This document shows positions 8,398 through 16,048 of a stretch of DNA of 31,924 bases, piece after piece. The notes beneath the pieces are model-generated. The model searched no databases. It was not told the DNA's origin and saw only the letters and a list, made by a program, of their open reading frames with translations. The position numbers were made by a program, and so were the translations under genes. The stretch's first letter is position 1. The number at the start of each line of letters is the position of its first letter. Source of the stretch: Lachnoclostridium sp. UBA903 (lineage in GTDB: Bacteria > Bacillota > Clostridia > Lachnospirales > Lachnospiraceae); contig DBEP01000089.1 of assembly GCA_002294045.1 (NCBI GenBank), forward strand, positions 53,751 through 85,674, read 5' to 3'.

Positions 8398-8659
8398 TAT
8401 AACTTATTTTATAACAAATGTATCTTTTGGTATATACAGGAACTATTAATAATATGCGCCGTCAAAACAACATAGGATTGACTTTTCCGTTTATTCTGAC
8501 ATGAGTATCCTAAAATTCAGTGTTCACAAGATATTTTACTGTATTTGTCTTAATCTGTATAAAATAATTCTATATATAAATATTCCTTGTTGTCGGAAAT
8601 CGTCTTAATTTTGCTTAACTAATTATATAAAGTATTAGCAATAAGTATATGTTTTAGTC

Positions 8660-8800
8660 TTAGTAATATTTATTAAATTTTCCAATAATAGAGTATCGTC
8701 TGAATATATAATAAGTATATTTATCTGGTTCATCTTTATATAGTTCGTGCTGAATGTTTTGCCATACTGGAAGGAAGCTGAACGCCTGGTAATGGTGTGG
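8660..8800 (-). pseudogene. Possible remnant of an unidentified gene
   Basis: A 46-codon frame without start codon reads, in part, FSFLPVWQNIQHELYKDE and continues to a stop at 8660-8662. Its composition (Trp, Asp, Glu, Pro, Tyr) is less biased than expected for noise in AT-rich DNA. I do not recognise the family, and an open stretch of this length can occur by chance. Confidence 0.25.
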
Positions 8801-8819
8801 TTATGCGGAAGGAAGCTGA
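8769..8819 (+). repeat. 13-base direct repeat
   Basis: GGAAGGAAGCTGA occurs at 8769-8781 and again at 8807-8819, 38 bases apart, inside gene-free DNA. It may be a duplication scar; no function is apparent. Confidence 0.6.
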
Positions 8820-8907
8820 TTTTGCAGATAGTAAAAAATAGTGTGATTTATATAATTATGAGCTAGGCAGTAAAATACTGTTATTAAATAAATATAATAT
8901 AAAAATT

Positions 8908-9251
8908 TTATTGCTGAGGTTTCCACATATCTGCAAGCTCCTGGTATGCGTCTGCTGTTTCTGATTGCCTAATCTATCATAGCAGACGGAAAGCCGCCGC
9001 AGGGGATAATCACCGGAATAATGAATATTTAACTCGCTTTCGGCTTCATAGACTGCATTATAATACTATATAGTTGCTTCTTATAATCTTTTTTTGTAAA
9101 AAAGTACTCCCCAATTTCATAACATATTTCTGAGCTGGGTTCTCACCTGCAATATAATGATTTCATCCATTAATCCTAACAGGCTGTTTAAGCATCTGGA
9201 AAGTACTTTTTCTTTGTTTTTTACGATTAAGCAGGCACTGATTGTAATTAT
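8908..9251 (-). pseudogene. Decayed GT2 glycosyltransferase with TPR tail, internal deletion
   Basis: Both ends of a well-known clostridial family are readable. Reading down from 9251, after an intact AAAGGAG site (9261-9267), the translation is ITISACLIVKNKEKVLSRC, then LNSLLGLMDEIII. This is the standard N-terminus of a GT2 transferase; the start codon is ATA instead of ATG. The conserved VDTGS that should follow is gone. The sequence jumps to another frame reading EPSSEICYEIGEYFFTKKDY, the TPR-like region near the C-terminus. After another shift come LSVCYDRLGN and finally AYQELADMWKPQQ with a stop at 8908-8910. The internal deletion should remove most of the catalytic domain, so the product cannot work. 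Such transferases are common beside flagellin loci. Confidence 0.82.
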
Positions 9252-9759
9252 TCCGCAATTCTCCTTTGTATAAAATCCAATATAAAAAGTTAATATAGTA
9301 TATTTTTTACTATTAACTATTGTAAAAAATATTCAAAAAATTGCAAATTTTTTGGCAAAAAATACGTTTTAAAAATTAAAAAATTTATAAAATTATGTAA
9401 TATTTTGTATGCATTTTCCACATAATTATGCAGTTAAAATTGTCGTTTTACCAATATTGTATAATGAATTATGTCGTGCTATACTTAGTAATGTAGTAAT
9501 TATCTAGCAATTCTATTTTTTCTATATGAATTGGGTGTATGAAAGAATATTTCTTCCAATAGCCTCTTAATATTAACAAAGACTAAGACTATTCGCTCAA
9601 TTTTCTGCTATTTCTTTTAGGGGTTTTTAGAGGGGGTACTCTGGAAACCCTTCTTTTAAAACGAACTAAATATATTTATTTTTTCTAAACAGGCAGAATA
9701 ATTATCGTAACTTCATTAGGTAATATTTCTTAGAATCAGGCATACTAAATCTGCTTTCC
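9252..9759. other. AT-rich gene-free stretch
   Basis: No coding frame can be supported. It holds a short AT inverted repeat (about 9289-9318, GTTAATATAGTA against TACTATTAAC), a TATAAT at 9460-9465 without a good -35 box, and the strong hairpin at 9621-9650. Confidence 0.6.
9621..9657 (+). terminator. Strong orphan hairpin with T-rich tail
   Basis: Twelve-bp stem (9621-9632 with 9639-9650, two G-U pairs) with a 6-base loop, followed on the plus strand by TTCTTTT. It fits a plus-strand intrinsic terminator, yet no plus-strand gene lies upstream. It may end a small RNA starting near the TATAAT at 9460-9465, or be left from a lost gene. As a terminator for the minus-strand gene at 9760 it lacks a T-run. 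Confidence 0.5.
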
Positions 9760-10140
9760 TTACGAAATCGTATTTACTATTACTCCAACTCGGGAGTTCA
9801 AAGTATATAAGAATGGTATAATATCTTTTTCAAAAGCATCGGCAATTTTTAAATCATCTTTTTCTTTAATCGCATTACTTAGAATAATTATACCGTTATT
9901 TATCTTAGGTTTCTCAATAATTTCTTCCTCTTCATTTACAATATCTAAGGTACGGTTTAATACTTCAATAATCCAGTTAATCCCATTAACAATTACATTC
10001 AGGTATTCATCCGTATCTGCTTGTCTTGATTCACGCAGCTCTGCCACAATAGCCTCCGTACTTGGCAAAAGCTTTTGTAAATAATTATATGCTTCCAGTA
10101 AAGCTTCCAATTGCTGTTCTCTCAAAGTCTTCTTTTCCAT
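9760..10140 (-). CDS. Small helical protein of the flagellar glycosylation island
   Basis: Protein of 126 residues, family not recognised. It is predicted almost wholly alpha-helical and acidic, with no signal peptide, Cys or enzyme motif. Its C-terminal part (SNAIKEKDDLKIADAFEKD) matches the pattern A-x4-D-x4-AD-x4-E of the 96-residue protein encoded at 23638-23928 (LAMQEMDTIVLADTLKYE). Its N-terminal QQLEALLEAYNYLQK recurs in a remnant at 10341-10400. It therefore belongs to a small local family. The start at 10140 is the first in this frame, but the strong ribosome site is 30 bases upstream with a hairpin between. A role in flagellin handling is inferred from position only. Confidence 0.7.
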   Translation of the reverse strand: MEKKTLREQQLEALLEAYNYLQKLLPSTEAIVAELRESRQADTDEYLNVIVNGINWIIEVLNRTLDIVNEEEEIIEKPKINNGIIILSNAIKEKDDLKIADAFEKDIIPFLYTLNSRVGVIVNTIS

Positions 10141-10150
10141 GTTTTTATTC

Positions 10151-10177
10151 CCATGTTTATAACATGGTTTCCTCCTT
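10151..10177 (-). promoter_or_regulatory. Ribosome site and hairpin ahead of the 126-residue gene
   Basis: Minus-strand AAGGAGG (10171-10177) is followed by the inverted repeat CCATGTT-ATA-AACATGG (10151-10167), and the start codon comes 10 bases later. The first ATG after the site opens only a two-codon frame (ATG TTA TAA). Folding the 17-base hairpin would bring the site to about 13 bases from the real start. Confidence 0.5.
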
Positions 10178-10340
10178 ATATATTATAGTTAATATAAAAA
10201 CTTTATTTCCTTCCCAACAACTTTATAAGGCAAAAAGTACATATTCCGTTGGCCCAATCTGTCTGCCGTTATACCTCATAAAAAAAAAGTTCAATTTTCT
10301 TCTATTACTTATCTTAACTCTATTCTTTAAATAACTGGCA

Positions 10341-10400
10341 TTAGTTTTTGATATATTTATATACTTCTTGTAAAGCCTCCACCTGCTGTTTTATATTTAT
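10341..10400 (-). pseudogene. N-terminal remnant of a second small helical protein
   Basis: Directly after the methyltransferase gene a frame reads INIKQQVEALQEVYKYIKN and stops at 10341-10343. It aligns with LREQQLEALLEAYNYLQK, the N-terminus of the neighbouring 126-residue protein, with QQ, EA, L, E, Y and Y conserved in register. There is no start codon, and nothing recognisable follows the stop. Confidence 0.65.
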
Positions 10401-10411
10401 GTTACTACATG

Positions 10412-11008
10412 TTAAAGCCTATATCTATTAACTTTTGTTCTATTTCTTTCAATTTTAATAAGATTCATTATTGAGGAATCATGCAAATAGTTTGTTTTAT
10501 AAAGTTCAAAATTATCAAATAGCTCTAGGACCGCCTCTTTATTCATATCCCAAATATGATATTTATTATAATGAGTTGTTTTCTTGTTCGGAAAAGAAAT
10601 TATAATTTCTTTTATTCCGCATCGATTAACCATATTCTTTAAAACTGTAGGATCAGATAAATGTTCAATTGTTTCTAAACAAACCAATACATCAAATATA
10701 TCCGTTATATATTCTGGTTGACCCAATATAAATTTAATTTTATCACTTCTAAAATTTTCATTTGCAATTTTAATAGTATTCTCATTTTTATCAACCGCTA
10801 TAATATTATGAACATCTGGATTCTTAGACATTAAATAACTTCCATAGCCTATTCCACAAGCAATATCAAGAACATCCCCATAAACAAATTGTCTAGCATA
10901 CATATATCTTTCTATACCTCTTCGAATTATAATATCTTCTTCAATACTATCGACATTATTTTTATCAATAATAATTCTTTCCATCTCTTTATATTTTAGA
11001 TTATTCAT
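10412..11008 (-). CDS. Class I SAM-dependent methyltransferase
   Basis: Protein of 198 residues. The SAM-binding glycine loop is VLDIACGIGYGSY (46-58), the acidic end of strand 2 is in IIAVDKNENT, and motif IV-like DVLVCLETIEHLSD follows, as in Methyltransf_11/23-type small-molecule methyltransferases. The ATG follows AAGGAAGG at a rather long distance of about 12 bases. It is the last intact gene of the sugar block, after ugd, so O- or N-methylation of a flagellar or surface sugar is the likely role; the substrate is unknown. Confidence 0.8.
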   Translation of the reverse strand: MNNLKYKEMERIIIDKNNVDSIEEDIIIRRGIERYMYARQFVYGDVLDIACGIGYGSYLMSKNPDVHNIIAVDKNENTIKIANENFRSDKIKFILGQPEYITDIFDVLVCLETIEHLSDPTVLKNMVNRCGIKEIIISFPNKKTTHYNKYHIWDMNKEAVLELFDNFELYKTNYLHDSSIMNLIKIERNRTKVNRYRL

Positions 11009-11067
11009 ATTAAATTATTTCCTTCCTTATATTTAAGAAATAAAGATATACGTTTCAGATTTTAAAG

Positions 11068-12234
11068 TTAATCTCTTCCAAATAAATCTCTTGTATAAAC
11101 TTTATCTATGACATCAATAATTTCATTATTTATTCTATTAGATATAATTAAATCTGACATTGCTTTGAATTCATCTAAATTTTTTATTACTTTTGAATGA
11201 TAAAATTCAGACTCATTCAACGTTGGTTCATAAACAACAACTTCAACTCCTTTAGCTTTTATTCTTTTCATTACACCTTGAATAGATGATTGGCGAAAGT
11301 TATCTGAATTTGCTTTCATAGTCAGCCTAAATATTCCTACAACTTTTGGATTTCTTTGTAATATCATCTGTGAAATATGATCTTTTCTTGTTCTATTAGC
11401 TTCTACAATTGCAGATATAATATTATTGGGGACATCTTCATAATTAGCCAATAATTGCTTAGTATCTTTTGGTAAACAATAACCTCCATATCCAAAAGAA
11501 GGATTATTGTATAGTTTTCCTATTCTTGGATCAAGACAAACACCTTCTATAATTTGCCTTGTATTTAATTTTCTAATTTCAGCATAAGTATCTAATTCAT
11601 TAAAAAAGGCAATTCTCATCGCAAGATATGTATTAGAAAATAATTTAATTGCTTCTGCTTCAGTTGAATTTGTATATAATAACTTAATATTTTCCGTTTT
11701 AGCACCCTCAATCAATAAATTTGCAAATGTTTTTGCTCTTAATGAATCCTCACCAATAATAATACGTGATGGGTATAAATTATCATATAATGCTTTTCCT
11801 TCTCTTAAAAATTCTGGTGAAAATATAATATTTTCTGTTTTGAATTTTTGTTTAGTTGTTTCTGTATACCCCACTGGTATTGTAGACTTTATAACAATTA
11901 ATGCATTAGGGTTGATAGCTAACACACTTGTAATTACAGCCTCAACACTGCTTGTATCAAAGTAATTTTTATTAGGATCATAATTAGTTGGTGTTGCAAT
12001 AATAACATAATCAGCATCTTTATAAGCTATGTAATTATCAGTTGTAGCAAATAAGTTTATTTTATCAGATTGCAGATATTCGTCAATTTCCATGTCTATA
12101 ATTGGAGATATCCTATTATTAATCATATCCACTTTCTCTTTCTGAATATCATAAGCTATTACTTTATTATTTTGTGCTAATAATATTGAATTTGATAATC
12201 CAACATAACCAATTCCAGCAACAGTAATATTCAT
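11068..12234 (-). CDS. ugd: UDP-glucose 6-dehydrogenase
   Basis: Oxidises UDP-glucose to UDP-glucuronic acid with two NAD+. Length is 388 residues, normal for bacterial Ugd. The Rossmann motif AGIGYVGLSNS is at 6-16, the substrate-binding SPEFLREGKALYD at 139-151, and the catalytic Cys253 lies in FGYGGYCLPKDTKQL. K197 and N201 of the active-site helix (EAIKLFSNTYLA) are present. It lies 21 bases after the epimerase gene, so the two should act in sequence, giving UDP-glucuronate and then UDP-galacturonate. The gene is markedly AT-rich, like the whole 10.4-15.5 kb block. Confidence 0.95.
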   Translation of the reverse strand: MNITVAGIGYVGLSNSILLAQNNKVIAYDIQKEKVDMINNRISPIIDMEIDEYLQSDKINLFATTDNYIAYKDADYVIIATPTNYDPNKNYFDTSSVEAVITSVLAINPNALIVIKSTIPVGYTETTKQKFKTENIIFSPEFLREGKALYDNLYPSRIIIGEDSLRAKTFANLLIEGAKTENIKLLYTNSTEAEAIKLFSNTYLAMRIAFFNELDTYAEIRKLNTRQIIEGVCLDPRIGKLYNNPSFGYGGYCLPKDTKQLLANYEDVPNNIISAIVEANRTRKDHISQMILQRNPKVVGIFRLTMKANSDNFRQSSIQGVMKRIKAKGVEVVVYEPTLNESEFYHSKVIKNLDEFKAMSDLIISNRINNEIIDVIDKVYTRDLFGRD

Positions 12235-12255
12235 ATTATTTACCTCATTTGTTTA

Positions 12256-13293
12256 TTAATGATTATGATTATAATAACTAATATACCAATCTACAAATCT
12301 TCCCAATCCATCTTCAATATTCGTTTTTGGTTTGAAACCTATGACTTTTTCTAATTCTGAAATATCAGCATACGTCTTAATTATATCTCCTGGCTGCATA
12401 TCTAAAAATATCTTTTCAGCTCGTCTTCCTATTTTTTCTTCCAATATTTTAATGAATTTCAATAATTGTACTGAATTATTGTTTCCTATATTATAAATTT
12501 TATATGGTGCAAAACTTGTGTTTATACTATCTCTTTTTTCACTCCATTCAGGGTTATTCTTTGGTATAACGGTTAATAATCGATATATACTTATGATAAT
12601 ATCATCAATATAAGTAAAATCGCGTTCCATTTTACCTTGATTAAATATTTTAATTGGTTTTCCTTCAATTATGTTTTTCGTAAAAGAAAAGTAAGCCATA
12701 TCAGGTCTTCCCCAAGGACCATAAACAGTAAAAAACCGAAGTCCTGACGTTGGGATATTATATAAATGACTATAAGTATGAGCCATTAATTCATTTGCTT
12801 TTTTGGTAGCTGCATAAAAACTTATCGGGTGATCTACATTATCATTTGTTGAAAAAGGTACTTTTTTATTCCCCCCATATACAGAACTTGATGACGCATA
12901 TAATAAATGTTTAACTGGATAATTACGACAAGCTTCCAAAATATTAATAAAACCAACTATATTAGAGTCTACGTAAGCATGCGGATTATCTATTGAATAA
13001 CGCACACCCGCTTGTGCGGCTAAATTAACAACATAATGTGGTTTATAAATATTAAATATTTCTCTTACTAACGATTCTTCTTTTAGATCAATTTTATAAA
13101 AAACGAATTTATTAAATTTTTTTAATAACGATAAACGCTCCTCTTTTAATATACAATCATAGTAATCTGATAGATTATCTATTCCAATGACTTCAAAAGA
13201 CTTATTTAATAAATACTTACATAGATGATATCCAATAAAACCACAAGCTCCAGTAACCAATATATATTCTTTTTTCTTCTGTTCCAATCCCAT
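12256..13293 (-). CDS. UDP-glucuronate 4-epimerase (extended SDR)
   Basis: Interconverts UDP-glucuronic and UDP-galacturonic acid. The 345-residue protein has the NAD-binding TGACGFIGYHL motif (14-24), the SSSSVYG strand (134-140) and the catalytic pair Y160/K164 in SFYAATK. The stretches GVRYSIDNPHAYVDSN and TVYGPWGRPDMA are characteristic of the CapI/LpsL type of uronate epimerase rather than GalE. Its partner ugd follows directly. The product is probably a substrate of the glycosyltransferase encoded just upstream, an inference from neighbourhood. Confidence 0.88.
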   Translation of the reverse strand: MGLEQKKKEYILVTGACGFIGYHLCKYLLNKSFEVIGIDNLSDYYDCILKEERLSLLKKFNKFVFYKIDLKEESLVREIFNIYKPHYVVNLAAQAGVRYSIDNPHAYVDSNIVGFINILEACRNYPVKHLLYASSSSVYGGNKKVPFSTNDNVDHPISFYAATKKANELMAHTYSHLYNIPTSGLRFFTVYGPWGRPDMAYFSFTKNIIEGKPIKIFNQGKMERDFTYIDDIIISIYRLLTVIPKNNPEWSEKRDSINTSFAPYKIYNIGNNNSVQLLKFIKILEEKIGRRAEKIFLDMQPGDIIKTYADISELEKVIGFKPKTNIEDGLGRFVDWYISYYNHNH

Positions 13294-13347
13294 TTAATTA
13301 GGGCCTCCATTATATTCCAAAAAAAATCAAATTGTCTATGCCTTTTA

Positions 13348-14829
13348 TTATCCATTTACCTTAGATTCAGTTTCTAGTTTAATTATTTTCTCAAAAATTT
13401 TTTCTTGTGTCTTATCAATACAACTTAATTCATTTGCTCTCGCTATAGCTTTTTTTTTCATTTCAAAATAATAATCTTTTTCTAAAATATATTTTTTTAG
13501 AGTCAAGTACATCTCATCGTAGGAATCAACAGCAAAAACATTGCCACATGTATTGAATACATCGCCATATCTTAACGTGATAGCAGGTACTCCATAATAC
13601 AAAGCTTCAAAACTTGAGCGACCACCGCCACTCCTCTTTGGATTTATGTATATATTAGCTAATTTAATAATTTCACTTGCATCTGTTTGTACCCCGGTAT
13701 AAAAAATATTTTTTGAATTTCCTATTATTTCTTCGATATTTTCCTTAAAATTCTTATCAGTATATCCAACAAACAATATTTGTATATTTTTTAATTCTAA
13801 TATTTTTTTAACAATATTAATAAACGAATTGTCAATTTCCTTATTTAATCTATTTCCTATTATTACAATGAGAAAACTTTCTCTAGAAATACCAAACTGT
13901 TCTCTGCTGTATAACAGATTACTTGGACGTATCTTATAATTTACTTCTGTTTCAATTATTTTTTGATAAGGTTCTAATCTATCTAAACGGGAATTATCAT
14001 TTTGATTAATTTTATGTCCAACCAACAAATATTTTGACATGCTAACAGGAATGGCGTTTGAACAGGGCAAGCATATAGTCGTTGTAAAATCAGTACAAAG
14101 ATCACTAACCAAGCTTGAACCACCAATGTTATAAACAAATAATGGATTTAATTCATATATAAAATCAAGTATTTGTATTATCATTGGAATATCCGGCATC
14201 TCTGAGTTTATTTGGAGAAAATTAAATTTCTCATCTTTATACTCTATATAAGAAATATTATTATAATCTTTCATAAAATTATATTGTATACTAGGTTCAA
14301 AGCATTCATTTTTATTAAAATTCATGCCGCTATCATTAATAATAGTTACCTTTTTTTTTAGATATTTTTGTATTGTATAACTATAATCTAATACTCTTAT
14401 TGTTGGTGCATGTGCCTGACTCAAAAATTGGCTTGTAATTATAATAATTTTATTGCTATTTCTATTTTGTAAAAATCTATATGGTCTTGTATACTTAATA
14501 TTAAATCTAATTTCTTTAAAAATATAAGTATATAATTCATCAATACTACCAGAATAGATCATTAAATCTACATCTTGAAATAAAGCACTTGTAATTATCC
14601 AGTAGATCTGCCAGCAATCCTCTAAAAGAATATTATCCGAAAAAGCTATTCTATATAGTATTGTTATACATTTCGAACGTATTATTTTATCTTTTGATTT
14701 ATTAAAACAAATATTACTTAAACGCACTAAGTCTACTAATTCATTTGTTGATAGTTTTTTTAATATATTCGAATGATTCAAAAAATAATCAATAATTTGT
14801 AGATTTTTATTATTTTCTGTTTCTGTCAT
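13348..14829 (-). CDS. GT-B fold glycosyltransferase
   Basis: Protein of 493 residues with a C-terminal Rossmann domain typical of GT-B retaining transferases: the FLIVIIGNRLN strand (about 320-330), and INPKRSGGGRSSFEALYYG, whose SGG and E-A-L-x-x-G residues bind the nucleotide sugar. The first 110 residues form a helical domain I cannot assign. There is no signal peptide or membrane segment, so it acts in the cytoplasm, where flagellin is glycosylated before export. Donor and acceptor are unknown; with ugd and the epimerase next to it, a uronic acid donor is possible. Rich in Asn, Ile and Lys, with very low GC, unlike the leg genes. Confidence 0.75.
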   Translation of the reverse strand: MTETENNKNLQIIDYFLNHSNILKKLSTNELVDLVRLSNICFNKSKDKIIRSKCITILYRIAFSDNILLEDCWQIYWIITSALFQDVDLMIYSGSIDELYTYIFKEIRFNIKYTRPYRFLQNRNSNKIIIITSQFLSQAHAPTIRVLDYSYTIQKYLKKKVTIINDSGMNFNKNECFEPSIQYNFMKDYNNISYIEYKDEKFNFLQINSEMPDIPMIIQILDFIYELNPLFVYNIGGSSLVSDLCTDFTTTICLPCSNAIPVSMSKYLLVGHKINQNDNSRLDRLEPYQKIIETEVNYKIRPSNLLYSREQFGISRESFLIVIIGNRLNKEIDNSFINIVKKILELKNIQILFVGYTDKNFKENIEEIIGNSKNIFYTGVQTDASEIIKLANIYINPKRSGGGRSSFEALYYGVPAITLRYGDVFNTCGNVFAVDSYDEMYLTLKKYILEKDYYFEMKKKAIARANELSCIDKTQEKIFEKIIKLETESKVNG

Positions 14830-14872
14830 TTTAACATAGCCTCTTTCCGTCTCTTCAAAAAATTATTAAATA

Positions 14873-16048
14873 TCAATTGCTGCATTTATCTAAATCATAA
14901 AACTGTTTCTTCATATTTAATTGATTATTAAATAGCTGCTCTTTTATAATAGTTTTTATTTTTTCTGAAGCTTTTCCATCACCATATGGATTTTTCTGAC
15001 TTATAATTAACTCCTTAAACTCCTTAGATAACGCTTTTTTTATTGCCCTAACTATGCTATTCTTAACTGGTTCACAATTTATAATGGATAACGGAGCAAC
15101 TCTACCTTTTTGTCTATCTCCTATATTTACAGTAGGTATCATATAATTAGGCGCTTCAATAATTCCACTTGATGAATTTCCAACAACAAAATTACAAACT
15201 TTCATGCAGGATAAATATTTTATTTGTCCCAGTGAGCTAAATACTACTGACTTATGTGAATTTATTTTTACATAATTATCTATTAGTTGATTAATACTCC
15301 TTCCATACATGTCAGAATTTGCCTTGGTAAATATTATCTGTAAGTCATCAAATTCATCTAACGCCTGAAGTATGTTTTCCATATGAAATTTTGCTGAATT
15401 TTCTTCTAAAGTAACCGGATGATATGTTAATAAAGCAGTAGTTTTATTTAATTTTATACCTAAAAAATTCTCTAAATCAGCTTTATTTAAATAACTCAAA
15501 TTTTTGATTACTTCAATTGCTAAAGCACCTACATTGAATACTCTATCAGGACTTTCTCCCATCTGTATCACTCTATTCCTATAAGTTTCCGTACTCGTAA
15601 AATGCAGATAGCTCATCTTGGTTATGGCATGCCTGTAAGCCTCGTCAATTGCTCCTTCCGTAGTTTCCCCGCCATACAGATGGGCAATCGGTATATGCGC
15701 ATTTAACGCAGAAATAGCAATAGACATCATTTCAAATCTGTCACCTAGAATAATAACCATATCCGGTTTTAATCTTTCAAAAGTCTCTGAAAAACTAATG
15801 ATTGCCAGTCCCATGGATTTCGACGTTCCAATAGCCGTATCCGAACTTAGCAGGATTTCTATTTGCTCCGTAATTGTAAAACCATCTTTGATAATTTCTT
15901 CATAGGTGTAACCAAATTCCGGTGATAAATGCATTCCTGTTACAATTATCTGTAATAGTAAATCTTTATCTTCATCAATTTTCTTCATTAAAGGTTTTAA
16001 TAGTCCATACTCCGCTCTGGTAGCGGTTACAACACATATTTTTTTCAT
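14873..16048 (-). CDS. legG: Hydrolysing NDP-sugar 2-epimerase of legionaminic acid synthesis
   Basis: Removes the nucleotide and inverts C2 of the NDP-2,4-diacetamido-trideoxy-glucose intermediate (NeuC/LegG family). The 391 residues begin KKICVVTATRAEYGLLKPLM, the family signature. ILGDRFEMMSIAISA, HLYGGETTEGAIDEAYRHAI and VGNSSSGIIEAPN are the known active-site blocks. It overlaps the end of legI by four bases (ATGA), so they are translationally coupled. Base composition changes sharply inside the gene: its 5' part (above about 15,540) has 40-48 percent G+C per 60-base line, its 3' part 20-23 percent. Assignment to legionaminic rather than sialic acid synthesis rests on the legB, legC and ptmE neighbours. 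Confidence 0.9.
   Translation of the reverse strand: MKKICVVTATRAEYGLLKPLMKKIDEDKDLLLQIIVTGMHLSPEFGYTYEEIIKDGFTITEQIEILLSSDTAIGTSKSMGLAIISFSETFERLKPDMVIILGDRFEMMSIAISALNAHIPIAHLYGGETTEGAIDEAYRHAITKMSYLHFTSTETYRNRVIQMGESPDRVFNVGALAIEVIKNLSYLNKADLENFLGIKLNKTTALLTYHPVTLEENSAKFHMENILQALDEFDDLQIIFTKANSDMYGRSINQLIDNYVKINSHKSVVFSSLGQIKYLSCMKVCNFVVGNSSSGIIEAPNYMIPTVNIGDRQKGRVAPLSIINCEPVKNSIVRAIKKALSKEFKELIISQKNPYGDGKASEKIKTIIKEQLFNNQLNMKKQFYDLDKCSN

Larger units (their letters stand above)
7930..8907. other. AT-rich stretch without an intact gene
   Basis: No reading frame with a ribosome site and recognisable protein is present. It contains an orphan terminator-like hairpin (8361-8397), a possible 46-codon remnant (8660-8800) and a 13-base direct repeat (8769-8819). 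The rest (7930-8355 and 8401-8655) shows nothing I can interpret. Confidence 0.6.
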
